This document shows, in pieces, positions 1-5,431 of a stretch of DNA of 6,200 nucleotides. The position numbers were made by a program, and so were the translations under genes. This DNA is from Lachnospiraceae bacterium (lineage in GTDB: Bacteria > Bacillota > Clostridia > Lachnospirales > Lachnospiraceae), in assembly GCA_024403585.1 (NCBI GenBank), contig JAKSRN010000112.1:1-6200 (forward strand), in the 5' to 3' direction. How positions within the stretch are numbered: the first letter of the stretch is position 1; every line of letters begins with the position of its first letter. Under the pieces are notes generated by a model. That model made no database searches, was not told the DNA's origin, and saw only the letters and a program-made list of their open reading frames with translations.

Positions 1-1356
1 GTAAAGGGATGCGGATTTATTATTCTTGGCAGGATTCCTCTGGAGATTGTTCCGAAAACAGTATCATCGGTTCAGATACTGGATGACTGCAATATTTTTC
101 AAATCCTGGATATTCTTCAGGAGCTGTTTACTCTTTTTGATGAGTGGAATCAGAAACTGCAGATTGCCCTGAACAGTCAGAGACCGCTGGATCTGATCAT
201 CCAGGCCAGTGAAAAGGTCTTTCGCAATCCCATGTTCATCCATGATAATTATTTTTATGTGTTGGCACGTTCTGAGCAGCTTGATAATGCCGATATCTGG
301 GAATCTGATCTCAGAACAGGCCTGCCGGTAGTCCGCCATGGAATCCGTAATGATTTCCAGCTGGACCGTGAATATTTGGAGGGACTCAGTGAAAGAAAAG
401 CGGTCCTGTTTTCTGCGAATCAGAGGGGATACCAGATCTTATATCGCAATCTTTACAGCAGTCAGCGTTATATAGGAAGAGTTCTGGTGGATGAGCTGGT
501 TAATGTCATTCAGCCGGGTGATTATGATGTGATGGAGTTTCTTGCGGATTTTATTCAGGAGACGATCCGAAATAAAGGACTTGCCAGAGGTGGGTTTGAC
601 GATCATCTGGATCAGGAGGTCCGTCAGCTTTTGAATGGACAGCTGAGAGATAACCAATCCCTTTTGCGAATGATGTTACAGAAAGGCTGGCATCAGGATG
701 ATCTGTACCGGTGTATGAAACTGGTCCCTAATCAGACCGAAGCGTTTCTTGTTTCCAATACAGCTGTTGTAGACCGACTGCACGTGCTTATGCCCAATTG
801 CTATACGCTTCTTTATGAGGACAGCGTCGTAATGATCGTAAATATGACCAGCATGGATAAGCCGGTCAATGAGATTGTTGCCGGTCTGGCTGTGTTCCTG
901 AGGGACAATCTGATCAAACTGGGAATCAGTTCTGAATTCAATGGATTCTTTCGCCTGCGCAGTGCATACAAGCAGGCAACCATTGCCCTGGAGCAGGGAA
1001 AACGAAGTGAAAGTATGTACTGGTATCAGTATTTTGAAGATTATATTATGGAGTATGTTACGGAAACCATGTCAGCTGAGATGCCTGTTGAGATGCTGGT
1101 ATCAGACGCCCTGAATATCTTGCGTAAATATGATTCAGACAATAATACGGAATTGTATAATACATTAAAAATATATCTGCGGCTGGAACGAAATCTTCTT
1201 CAGACCGCAAAGAAGCTCTTTATCCACAGAAGTACTCTTTCTTACAGAATTGAACGAATTCAGAATCTTACAGGGGTCAATCTGGATGAATCCAAAACCC
1301 GATTAAAACTGCTTTTTTCTTTCGCCATGGAAGAGTATGTTCGGTTCAAATCCTGA
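1..1356 (+). CDS. PucR/CdaR-family transcriptional regulator, 5'-truncated by window edge
   Basis: The reading frame is open from base 1 to a TGA at 1354-1356, giving 451 visible residues; the start lies before the window. An internal ATG at 232 has no ribosome binding site, and the residues before it continue the protein sensibly, so it is not the start. The last ~65 residues (about 387-451) match the PucR C-terminal helix-turn-helix: a 'TLKIYLRLERNLLQTAKKL' segment, then 'HRSTLSYRIERI' as the DNA-contacting helix and 'LTGVNLDE' after it. The middle (about 245-340) looks like the degenerate GGDEF-like domain of CdaR/PucR proteins, ending in 'AYKQATIALEQGKR'. The first ~50 residues resemble the end of an N-terminal PucR-type sensor domain. 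Family members respond to small metabolites (purines, sugar acids, amino-acid derivatives) and usually regulate adjacent catabolic genes. Its likely targets lie upstream, outside the window; the next gene downstream is convergent. Family call is firm; effector unknown. Confidence 0.88.
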   Translation, partial: VKGCGFIILGRIPLEIVPKTVSSVQILDDCNIFQILDILQELFTLFDEWNQKLQIALNSQRPLDLIIQASEKVFRNPMFIHDNYFYVLARSEQLDNADIWESDLRTGLPVVRHGIRNDFQLDREYLEGLSERKAVLFSANQRGYQILYRNLYSSQRYIGRVLVDELVNVIQPGDYDVMEFLADFIQETIRNKGLARGGFDDHLDQEVRQLLNGQLRDNQSLLRMMLQKGWHQDDLYRCMKLVPNQTEAFLVSNTAVVDRLHVLMPNCYTLLYEDSVVMIVNMTSMDKPVNEIVAGLAVFLRDNLIKLGISSEFNGFFRLRSAYKQATIALEQGKRSESMYWYQYFEDYIMEYVTETMSAEMPVEMLVSDALNILRKYDSDNNTELYNTLKIYLRLERNLLQTAKKLFIHRSTLSYRIERIQNLTGVNLDESKTRLKLLFSFAMEEYVRFKS

Positions 1357-1409
1357 GTTGTTCCTGAGTAGTAGAGAAAATCAAAACGAAAACGAGAAAA
1401 ATCAGAAAA

Positions 1410-1448
1410 GCAAAAACGCAATCTGCAGTGGGCAGATTGCGTTTTTGC
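1410..1448. terminator. Bidirectional intrinsic terminator between convergent genes
   Basis: A perfect inverted repeat has a 17-bp left arm at 1410-1426, a 5-nt loop (AGTGG) at 1427-1431 and a 17-bp right arm at 1432-1448. The outer stem is A-rich on the left and T-rich on the right, with a GC-richer core (GCAATCTGC), so RNA from either strand forms a hairpin carrying a U run. On the minus strand the hairpin is followed by several further T runs (complement of the A-rich stretch 1377-1409). It sits 53 bp after the PucR-type stop and directly abuts the TAA of the TetR gene (1449-1451), so it can end both transcripts. Confidence 0.85.
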
Positions 1449-2108
1449 TTATATTAAGAACTTTAGTTTGCTGTAATCCAGAGACTGGTAGATTCCCTGA
1501 GCCTGCTTTTCTATTTCCTTCAGGGTATCTGAGGAAACACCTGCAGCAAGAGGAAAGGTTCGAATGATGATTCGCACAAGATCCATAGGCTGCAGATCGA
1601 TCTCGCCTGCATAAAAGCGGTTCAGGAGTTCCCGGCGGGAGCCGAAATCGATGGAAATATAGGCCTGGAAGAAAGGCTCTGAAAGATTCAGCTCCATCTC
1701 ATCTGCTATTTTCCGATAGACATGCTCAATATAGGTATTCAGAATTACTGCGTTGGAATGGTTTCTCAGAGATTCCTGATATACCTGCAGGTTTTGGGGA
1801 TCGCCCATAATGATTGAATAATAGATCAGCTGTGTGATGGTATGGGCCAGTAAAACATTGGTCTCACCCAGATCTGAATACAGTGTTGAATAGACAAACA
1901 GATCTATATTGCCAAGAAAATCCAGATAGATCTGCTGCACAATATCTTCTTTTTTCTTGAAGTAATAGTGTACCAGACTTACTGGATCTTCGGAAAGCTC
2001 GGCAATCTCCTTGATCGTTGTACCTGCAATTCCCTGTTTATAGAAAAGGTATTTGGCATTGTAAAGAATAATGTCCCTTTTATAGGTTCCCTTCTGATAT
2101 CTTGCCAT
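1449..2108 (-). CDS. TetR/AcrR-family transcriptional regulator
   Basis: A 219-residue protein, typical TetR length. The N-terminal DNA-binding domain is clear: 'RDIILYNAKYLFYKQGIAGTTIKEIAELSE' (about 11-40) gives helix 1 and the first helix of the HTH, and 'VSLVHYYFKKKEDIVQQIY' (about 43-61) is the recognition helix and the usual Y-x-F-x-x-K-x-x-[IL] end of the domain. The remaining ~155 residues are the variable ligand-binding and dimerisation domain; no ligand can be read from it. The start was set at 2106-2108 (MARYQ...), because an AAAGGAGG sequence lies 10 nt before it. An in-frame ATG at 2139-2141 would add 11 residues (MITPTKGGKRP), but these would be encoded across the ribosome binding site itself. 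It is divergent from the URO-D-like gene, the usual arrangement for a local repressor controlling itself and its neighbour. That target assignment is inference. Confidence 0.9.
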   Translation of the reverse strand: MARYQKGTYKRDIILYNAKYLFYKQGIAGTTIKEIAELSEDPVSLVHYYFKKKEDIVQQIYLDFLGNIDLFVYSTLYSDLGETNVLLAHTITQLIYYSIIMGDPQNLQVYQESLRNHSNAVILNTYIEHVYRKIADEMELNLSEPFFQAYISIDFGSRRELLNRFYAGEIDLQPMDLVRIIIRTFPLAAGVSSDTLKEIEKQAQGIYQSLDYSKLKFLI

Positions 2109-2118
2109 AGGCCTTTTG

Positions 2119-2126
2119 CCTCCTTT
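2119..2126 (-). promoter_or_regulatory. Ribosome binding site deciding the TetR-gene start
   Basis: Read on the minus strand this is AAAGGAGG, 10 nt before the ATG at 2108-2106. It lies inside the longer open frame that begins at 2141, and is the main reason to prefer the shorter 219-residue protein. Confidence 0.8.
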
Positions 2127-2139
2127 GGTTGGTGTTATC

Positions 2140-2169
2140 ATTTTATCATGAAATACTAGAAAAACGTAA
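2140..2169 (-). promoter_or_regulatory. Candidate promoter of the TetR gene
   Basis: On the minus strand, TAAAAT at 2145-2140 is preceded by TG one base upstream (TGATAAAAT), an extended -10 shape. An 18-bp spacer separates it from a weak -35 candidate TTACGT (2169-2164). The predicted start of transcription near 2133 would leave a short leader before the ribosome binding site. The region is very AT-rich, so alternatives are possible. Confidence 0.35.
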
Positions 2170-2185
2170 CCGCTTTTTTGATAAA

Positions 2186-2232
2186 TGACGTCAAAAATAA
2201 ATATTTGTAAAAGTGCACAAAAATAAATATTT
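2186..2232. repeat. Two-copy direct repeat with 26-bp period
   Basis: The 15-mer CAAAAATAAATATTT occurs at 2192-2206 and again at 2218-2232, exactly 26 bp apart. Each copy is preceded by a short perfect palindrome at its left end: TGACGTCA (2186-2193) before the first and GTGCAC (2213-2218) before the second, with centres also 26 bp apart. The repeat lies between the divergent TetR and URO-D-like genes, upstream of both predicted promoters. It could be a regulator binding site pair or an AT-rich upstream activating element. Confidence 0.7.
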
Positions 2233-2239
2233 ATTTTTG
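2218..2239. promoter_or_regulatory. 22-bp perfect palindrome, possible operator
   Basis: The 11-mer CAAAAATAAAT (2218-2228) is followed at once by its exact reverse complement ATTTATTTTTG (2229-2239), with no spacer. The second copy of the 15-mer direct repeat forms most of its left part. The size and symmetry suit a dimeric DNA-binding protein, but the sequence is nearly pure A/T, so a DNA-bending or UP-like role is also possible. It is 22 bp upstream of the predicted -35 of the URO-D-like gene. Confidence 0.5.
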
Positions 2240-2248
2240 GAAGTGAAA

Positions 2249-2266
2249 GTCAATATTTAAATTGAC
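2249..2266. promoter_or_regulatory. Inverted repeat GTCAAT-N6-ATTGAC, candidate operator
   Basis: Perfect 6-bp arms GTCAAT (2249-2254) and ATTGAC (2261-2266) flank ATTTAA. The right arm overlaps the -35 hexamer TTGACC (2262-2267) of the predicted URO-D-like promoter, so a bound protein would block RNA polymerase. The 18-bp size is in the range of TetR-family operators. Which protein binds is inference. Confidence 0.5.
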
Positions 2267-2291
2267 CAGAAGGTCAGATCTGTCATATAAT
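2262..2291 (+). promoter_or_regulatory. Promoter of the URO-D-like gene
   Basis: The -35 TTGACC (2262-2267) and the consensus -10 TATAAT (2286-2291) are separated by 18 bp, a strong sigma-A type promoter. Transcription should begin near 2298, giving a leader of about 44 nt before the ATG. Inverted GTCA/TGAC pairs overlap both hexamers, which fits a strong promoter held down by a repressor. Confidence 0.75.
2263..2276. promoter_or_regulatory. Inverted repeat TGACC-N4-GGTCA, candidate TetR operator
   Basis: Arms TGACC (2263-2267) and GGTCA (2272-2276) flank AGAA. The site covers most of the -35 hexamer and the start of the spacer, and overlaps the neighbouring GTCAAT/ATTGAC repeat by four bases, the two centres being 12 bp apart. 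TetR-type repressors commonly bind short palindromes like this over the promoter of the divergent gene. Confidence 0.5.
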
Positions 2292-2301
2292 AATAGTGAC
2301 A
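2281..2301. promoter_or_regulatory. Inverted pair TGTCA-N11-TGACA bracketing the -10
   Basis: TGTCA (2281-2285) lies directly before the -10 hexamer TATAAT, and its reverse complement TGACA (2297-2301) lies over the predicted transcription start. The arms are only 5 bp, but they belong to the same GTCA/TGAC half-site series as the sites over the -35. Confidence 0.35.
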
Positions 2302-2314
2302 TCATGGGTGATGT
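2299..2314 (+). promoter_or_regulatory. Inverted repeat ACATCA-TGGG-TGATGT at the transcript 5' end
   Basis: Perfect 6-bp arms (2299-2304 and 2309-2314) with a 4-nt spacer lie at or just after the predicted transcription start of the URO-D-like gene. It may be a further operator or a small 5' hairpin in the leader that stabilises the mRNA. It ends 14 nt before AAGGAG and should not hide the ribosome binding site. Confidence 0.4.
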
Positions 2315-2328
2315 TAGTACGGAGGAAA

Positions 2329-2334
2329 AAGGAG
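2329..2334 (+). promoter_or_regulatory. Ribosome binding site deciding the URO-D-like start
   Basis: AAGGAG at 2329-2334 is 7 nt before the ATG at 2342, ideal spacing. A GTG at 2339 directly before it is in frame but is spaced only 4 nt from AAGGAG, so ATG is preferred. A second GGAGG at 2321-2325 is too far from either start to be the main site. Confidence 0.75.
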
Positions 2335-2341
2335 AATAGTG

Positions 2342-3352
2342 ATGACACAGAGAGAGCTTTTACTGGAAAGCCTGAAAAAAGGCGGAAAACCTGCATGCCT
2401 GAACAATAACTGGAATATGTTCAGACCAATCGGTGGAGACCCATGTTTTAAATTGATCAGAGGAAACCGTATCCGCGGAACATATTCCTATGATGTATGG
2501 GGAACCTATATTCGTTTTGAGGAGTCTGATCCGGCAGCCGTTCCGATCGTAACTCCAGAGAACCAGGTAATCAAAGATATTGAGAACTGGAAAGAGTACG
2601 TAAAAGTTCCTGATCTTATCGGAAAATGTTCTGAGGGATGGGAGACTGCAATCGAGAACCACAAAAAAATCGACCGTGAGAAATATCTGTCCTGCGTAAT
2701 TATGGGAACAGGTATCTTTGAGCAGCTGCATATGCTGATGACATTCGAGGATACTCTGATGAATCTGGTAGATGAGGATGTTGAGGATCAGATGCATGAG
2801 CTGATCGATGCAATCTGTGAGTACAGACTTACTTATATGAAACTGGTTGTTGAGAATCTGCATCCGGATCTGATCGTTTCTCATGATGACTGGGGTTCCA
2901 AAACTGGTCTGTTCTTCAGCCTGGATACATGGAGAGATTACTTCAAAGAGCCATACCGCAAACTGTATGATTATCTGCATTCACAGGGCGTTATCGTTAT
3001 GCACCACAGTGATACATACCTTGAGCCACTGGTAGAGGATATGGCTGAGATCGGTGTTGACATCTGCCAGGGTGTTCTGCCGGATAACAACATTCCTGAG
3101 ATCTGTAAGAAAGTCGGCGACAGAATGCTGATCATGGGTGGTATCGATTCCGTAATCGACCGTGAGGATTCTACAGAGGAAGAGATCCGTAAAGAGACAA
3201 GAAGAGCTTGTGAGGAGTACGGCGATCTGCCAGGCTTCTGGCCAGGAATCACATACGGTGGACCAGGATGTATCTATCCACACGTTGAGGCAATCGTTGT
3301 TGATGAGATCAACAAGTTCAACAAAGAGAAATACGGTGTTGTTGCTGAATAA
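2342..3352 (+). CDS. URO-D-superfamily protein, probable corrinoid-type methyltransferase
   Basis: A 336-residue soluble protein with no signal peptide or membrane segment, the usual size for the URO-D-like superfamily (heme decarboxylase HemE plus methyltransferases such as MtaA, MtbA, CmuA). Family marks are 'NQVIKDIENWKEYVKVPDL' (about 74-92), 'GTGIFEQLHMLM' (122-133), 'HPDLIVSHDDWGS' (174-186) near the active site, 'VIVMHHSDTYLEPLVEDMAEIGVDI' (217-241) where MtaA-like enzymes have zinc-binding His-x-Cys, 'MLIMGGID' (262-269) and 'ITYGGPGC' (303-310). The N-terminal Arg-rich signature of true HemE is absent, so heme synthesis is unlikely. The expected Cys of His-x-Cys is absent (H221-H222-S223-D224); the late C310 is present. 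Known relatives move methyl groups between a corrinoid protein, thiols, amines or aryl ethers; the substrate here cannot be read. It is a single-gene unit with its own strong promoter and terminator, divergent from the TetR gene. Codon use (CTG, ATC, CGT, GGT/GGA) looks well adapted, suggesting strong expression when induced. Confidence 0.82.
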   Translation: MTQRELLLESLKKGGKPACLNNNWNMFRPIGGDPCFKLIRGNRIRGTYSYDVWGTYIRFEESDPAAVPIVTPENQVIKDIENWKEYVKVPDLIGKCSEGWETAIENHKKIDREKYLSCVIMGTGIFEQLHMLMTFEDTLMNLVDEDVEDQMHELIDAICEYRLTYMKLVVENLHPDLIVSHDDWGSKTGLFFSLDTWRDYFKEPYRKLYDYLHSQGVIVMHHSDTYLEPLVEDMAEIGVDICQGVLPDNNIPEICKKVGDRMLIMGGIDSVIDREDSTEEEIRKETRRACEEYGDLPGFWPGITYGGPGCIYPHVEAIVVDEINKFNKEKYGVVAE

Positions 3353-3399
3353 TCAGATTTGATCGGAAGCAATTTCATAGCTGAATCAAACAATAAACG

Positions 3400-3429
3400 A
3401 AACGGGGGGCTGCGGTCCCCCGTTTTTTT
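3400..3429 (+). terminator. Strong intrinsic terminator after the URO-D-like gene
   Basis: AAACGGGGG (3400-3408) pairs with CCCCCGTTT (3417-3425), a 9-bp stem with an 8-nt loop (G-T pairing of 3409 and 3416 could add one pair). Seven T residues run through 3423-3429. It lies 47 bp after the stop codon and isolates the gene from lepA. Confidence 0.92.
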
Positions 3430-3458
3430 GCGTCGCAGAGGCACTTTGTTCCGCTTAT

Positions 3459-3485
3459 TTGTACGTAATTGTACCGCTTTTGTAC
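3459..3485. repeat. Three TTGTAC repeats on helical phasing
   Basis: TTGTAC occurs at 3459-3464, 3469-3474 and 3480-3485, with starts 10 and 11 bp apart, so all three face the same side of the DNA helix. The block ends 11 bp before the predicted -35 of lepA, where an activator would sit. No known regulator is recognised from it. Confidence 0.45.
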
Positions 3486-3496
3486 AGCCTTCGGTG

Positions 3497-3525
3497 TTGC
3501 CATTACCGGTACTTTAGGATATTAT
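3497..3525 (+). promoter_or_regulatory. Promoter of the lepA-hemW unit
   Basis: TTGCCA (3497-3502) and TATTAT (3520-3525) are separated by exactly 17 bp. Transcription would start near 3532, giving a leader of about 85 nt. An overlapping TATAGT at 3523-3528 is a weaker -10 alternative, with 20-bp spacing. Confidence 0.65.
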
Positions 3526-3560
3526 AGTATATTGAAAATATTACAATAGCATTCGTATGC

Positions 3561-3575
3561 GCTTCTTCGGGAAGC
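3561..3575 (+). promoter_or_regulatory. Small hairpin in the lepA leader
   Basis: GCTTC (3561-3565) and GAAGC (3571-3575) flank TTCGG, a compact hairpin whose loop resembles the stable UUCG tetraloop (C-TTCG-G). There is no T run, so it is not a terminator. It sits 27 nt before the lepA ribosome binding site; a role in mRNA stability is possible but unproven. Confidence 0.4.
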
Positions 3576-3602
3576 TGCCGGGTGCGTTGCTTAAACGTAT
3601 AC

Positions 3603-3608
3603 AGGAGG
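3603..3608 (+). promoter_or_regulatory. Ribosome binding site deciding the lepA TTG start
   Basis: AGGAGG is placed 8 nt before a TTG at 3617-3619. The upstream in-frame ATG at 3557 has no such site, so translation should begin at the TTG. Confidence 0.85.
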
Positions 3609-3616
3609 TAACAAGT

Positions 3617-5431
3617 TTGGCTGGAATAGATCAGAGCAAGATCCGTAATTTTTGTATTATCGCTCACATTGACCACGGAAAATCCACACTGGCAGACCGT
3701 ATCATTGAGAAAACCGGTTTGCTGACCCAGCGTGAGATGCAGGATCAGGTTCTGGATAATATGGATCTGGAGCGTGAGCGTGGAATTACGATCAAAGCAC
3801 AGGCGGTTCGTACCGTCTATAAAGCAAAAGATGGGGAAGAGTATATTCTGAATATGATCGATACCCCGGGACATGTAGACTTTAACTATGAGGTATCCAG
3901 AAGCCTTGCTGCCTGTGACGGCGCCATTCTGGTTGTAGATGCTGCACAGGGAATTGAGGCACAGACACTGGCCAATGTATATCTGGCTCTGGATCATGAT
4001 CTGGAAGTGTTCCCTGTTATCAATAAGATCGATCTTCCAAGTGCCGAGCCTGAGCGTGTTATCAACGAGATTGAAGATGTAATCGGTATCGAAGCACAGG
4101 AGGCTCCTCAGATCTCTGCAAAAACAGGTCTGAATGTGGAAGATGTTCTGGAAGAGATCGTGAATAAGATCCCTGCTCCGGAAGGAGATGCAAAGGCTCC
4201 TCTGCAGGCACTGATCTTTGATTCTGTTTACGATTCCTATAAAGGGGTTATCGTATCCTGCCGTCTGATGCATGGACAGGTAAAAAAGGGAACCCGTATG
4301 AAGATGATGGCTACGGGTGCAGTTGCAGAGGTTGTTGAAGTTGGCTACTTTGGTGCCGGCCAGATGATTCCATGTGATGTTCTCTCTGCCGGTATGGTAG
4401 GTTATATCACCGCCAGCATTAAGAATGTTGCCAGCACCCAGGTGGGTGATACCATCACAGATGCTGACAATCCTTGTTCAGAACCACTGCCTGGATACAA
4501 AAAAGTAAATCCTATGGTATACTGCGGTCTTTATCCTGCAGACGGTGCCAAGTATCCGGACCTTCGTGATGCCCTGGAAAAACTGCAGCTGAACGATGCT
4601 TCCCTCTTCTTTGAGCCGGAGACATCCATTGCTCTGGGATTTGGATTCCGTTGTGGATTCCTGGGACTTCTCCATCTGGAGATCATTCAGGAGCGTCTGG
4701 AGCGTGAGTACAACCTGGATCTTGTTACTACAGCACCGAGTGTTATCTATAAGGTACATAAAACTGACGGCACCTGTATCGACCTGACCAATCCGACCAA
4801 CCTGCCGGATCCGTCAGAGATTGATTATATGGAAGAGCCGATCGTTAAGGCAGAGATCATGGTAACTACAGAATTTGTTGGTTCCATCATGCAGCTGTGT
4901 GAGGAGCGCCGTGGTCAGTACCAGGGTATGGAGTATATGGAGCAGACAAGAGCCATGCTGCATTACCATCTGCCGCTGAATGAGATCATCTACGACTTTT
5001 TCGATGCATTGAAATCCCGTTCCAGAGGATATGCATCCTTTGATTATGAGCTTCTTGGCTATGAGAAGAGTGATATGGTAAAACTGGATATCCTTGTAAA
5101 CCGTGAGGAAGTGGATGCCCTGTCCTTTATCGTATTTGCCGGTTCTGCCTATGAGAGAGGAAGAAAGATGTGTGAGAAGCTGAAAGAGGAGATCCCTCGT
5201 CAGCTCTTCGAGATTCCGATCCAGGCAGCGATCGGATCCAAGATCATTGCCCGTGAGACGGTGCGCGCAATGAGAAAAGACGTTCTGGCAAAATGCTACG
5301 GTGGTGATATTTCCCGTAAAAAGAAACTTCTTGAGAAACAGAAAGAAGGAAAGAAACGTATGCGCCAGGTCGGCAATGTAGAGATTCCTCAGAAAGCTTT
5401 CATGAGCGTTCTGAAGCTGGATGAAAACTGA
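3617..5431 (+). CDS. lepA: Elongation factor 4 (LepA), ribosome-associated translational GTPase
   Basis: A 604-residue protein, full family length. With the TTG start it begins AGIDQSKIRNFCIIAHIDHGKST, the normal LepA N-terminus. GTPase motifs are intact: P-loop AHIDHGKS (16-23), switch I RGITIKAQ (55-62), DTPGH (82-86) and NKID (136-139). The EF-G-like middle domain shows 'GFGFRCGFLGLLHLEII' (about 341-357), and the LepA-specific C-terminal domain ends in 'SRKKKLLEKQKEGKKRMRQVGNVEIPQKAFMSVLK', the basic tail that contacts tRNA and the ribosome. LepA is a cytoplasmic/membrane-associated factor that acts on stalled or misassembled ribosomes (back-translocation and initiation/assembly roles have been reported). 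Its stop codon overlaps the hemW start, so the two are co-transcribed from the promoter at 3497. A TTG start may lower its translation. Confidence 0.98.
   Translation: MAGIDQSKIRNFCIIAHIDHGKSTLADRIIEKTGLLTQREMQDQVLDNMDLERERGITIKAQAVRTVYKAKDGEEYILNMIDTPGHVDFNYEVSRSLAACDGAILVVDAAQGIEAQTLANVYLALDHDLEVFPVINKIDLPSAEPERVINEIEDVIGIEAQEAPQISAKTGLNVEDVLEEIVNKIPAPEGDAKAPLQALIFDSVYDSYKGVIVSCRLMHGQVKKGTRMKMMATGAVAEVVEVGYFGAGQMIPCDVLSAGMVGYITASIKNVASTQVGDTITDADNPCSEPLPGYKKVNPMVYCGLYPADGAKYPDLRDALEKLQLNDASLFFEPETSIALGFGFRCGFLGLLHLEIIQERLEREYNLDLVTTAPSVIYKVHKTDGTCIDLTNPTNLPDPSEIDYMEEPIVKAEIMVTTEFVGSIMQLCEERRGQYQGMEYMEQTRAMLHYHLPLNEIIYDFFDALKSRSRGYASFDYELLGYEKSDMVKLDILVNREEVDALSFIVFAGSAYERGRKMCEKLKEEIPRQLFEIPIQAAIGSKIIARETVRAMRKDVLAKCYGGDISRKKKLLEKQKEGKKRMRQVGNVEIPQKAFMSVLKLDEN

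Noticed and set aside
232..1356. PucR-type gene starting at the ATG at 232
   Set aside because: The frame is open and protein-like back to base 1, and no ribosome binding site precedes 232.
2186..2232. Start of a CRISPR array
   Set aside because: Only two short AT-rich copies with an 11-bp gap; no spacer pattern and no cas genes.
2218..2239. 22-bp palindrome as an intrinsic terminator of either gene
   Set aside because: The stem is nearly all A/T, has no loop or trailing U run, and lies upstream of both divergent genes.
2360..2980. Long minus-strand open frame of 206 codons
   Set aside because: It lies wholly antisense to the well-supported URO-D-like gene, has no ribosome binding site or family likeness, and arises from that gene's codon bias.
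2342..3352. True uroporphyrinogen decarboxylase (HemE)
   Set aside because: The Arg-rich N-terminal signature and other HemE active-site motifs are missing, and the gene is TetR-linked and not among heme genes.
3503..4273. Minus-strand open frame of 256 codons
   Set aside because: Antisense to the lepA promoter and GTPase domain; composition is Cys/His/Ile-rich as expected for a shadow frame.
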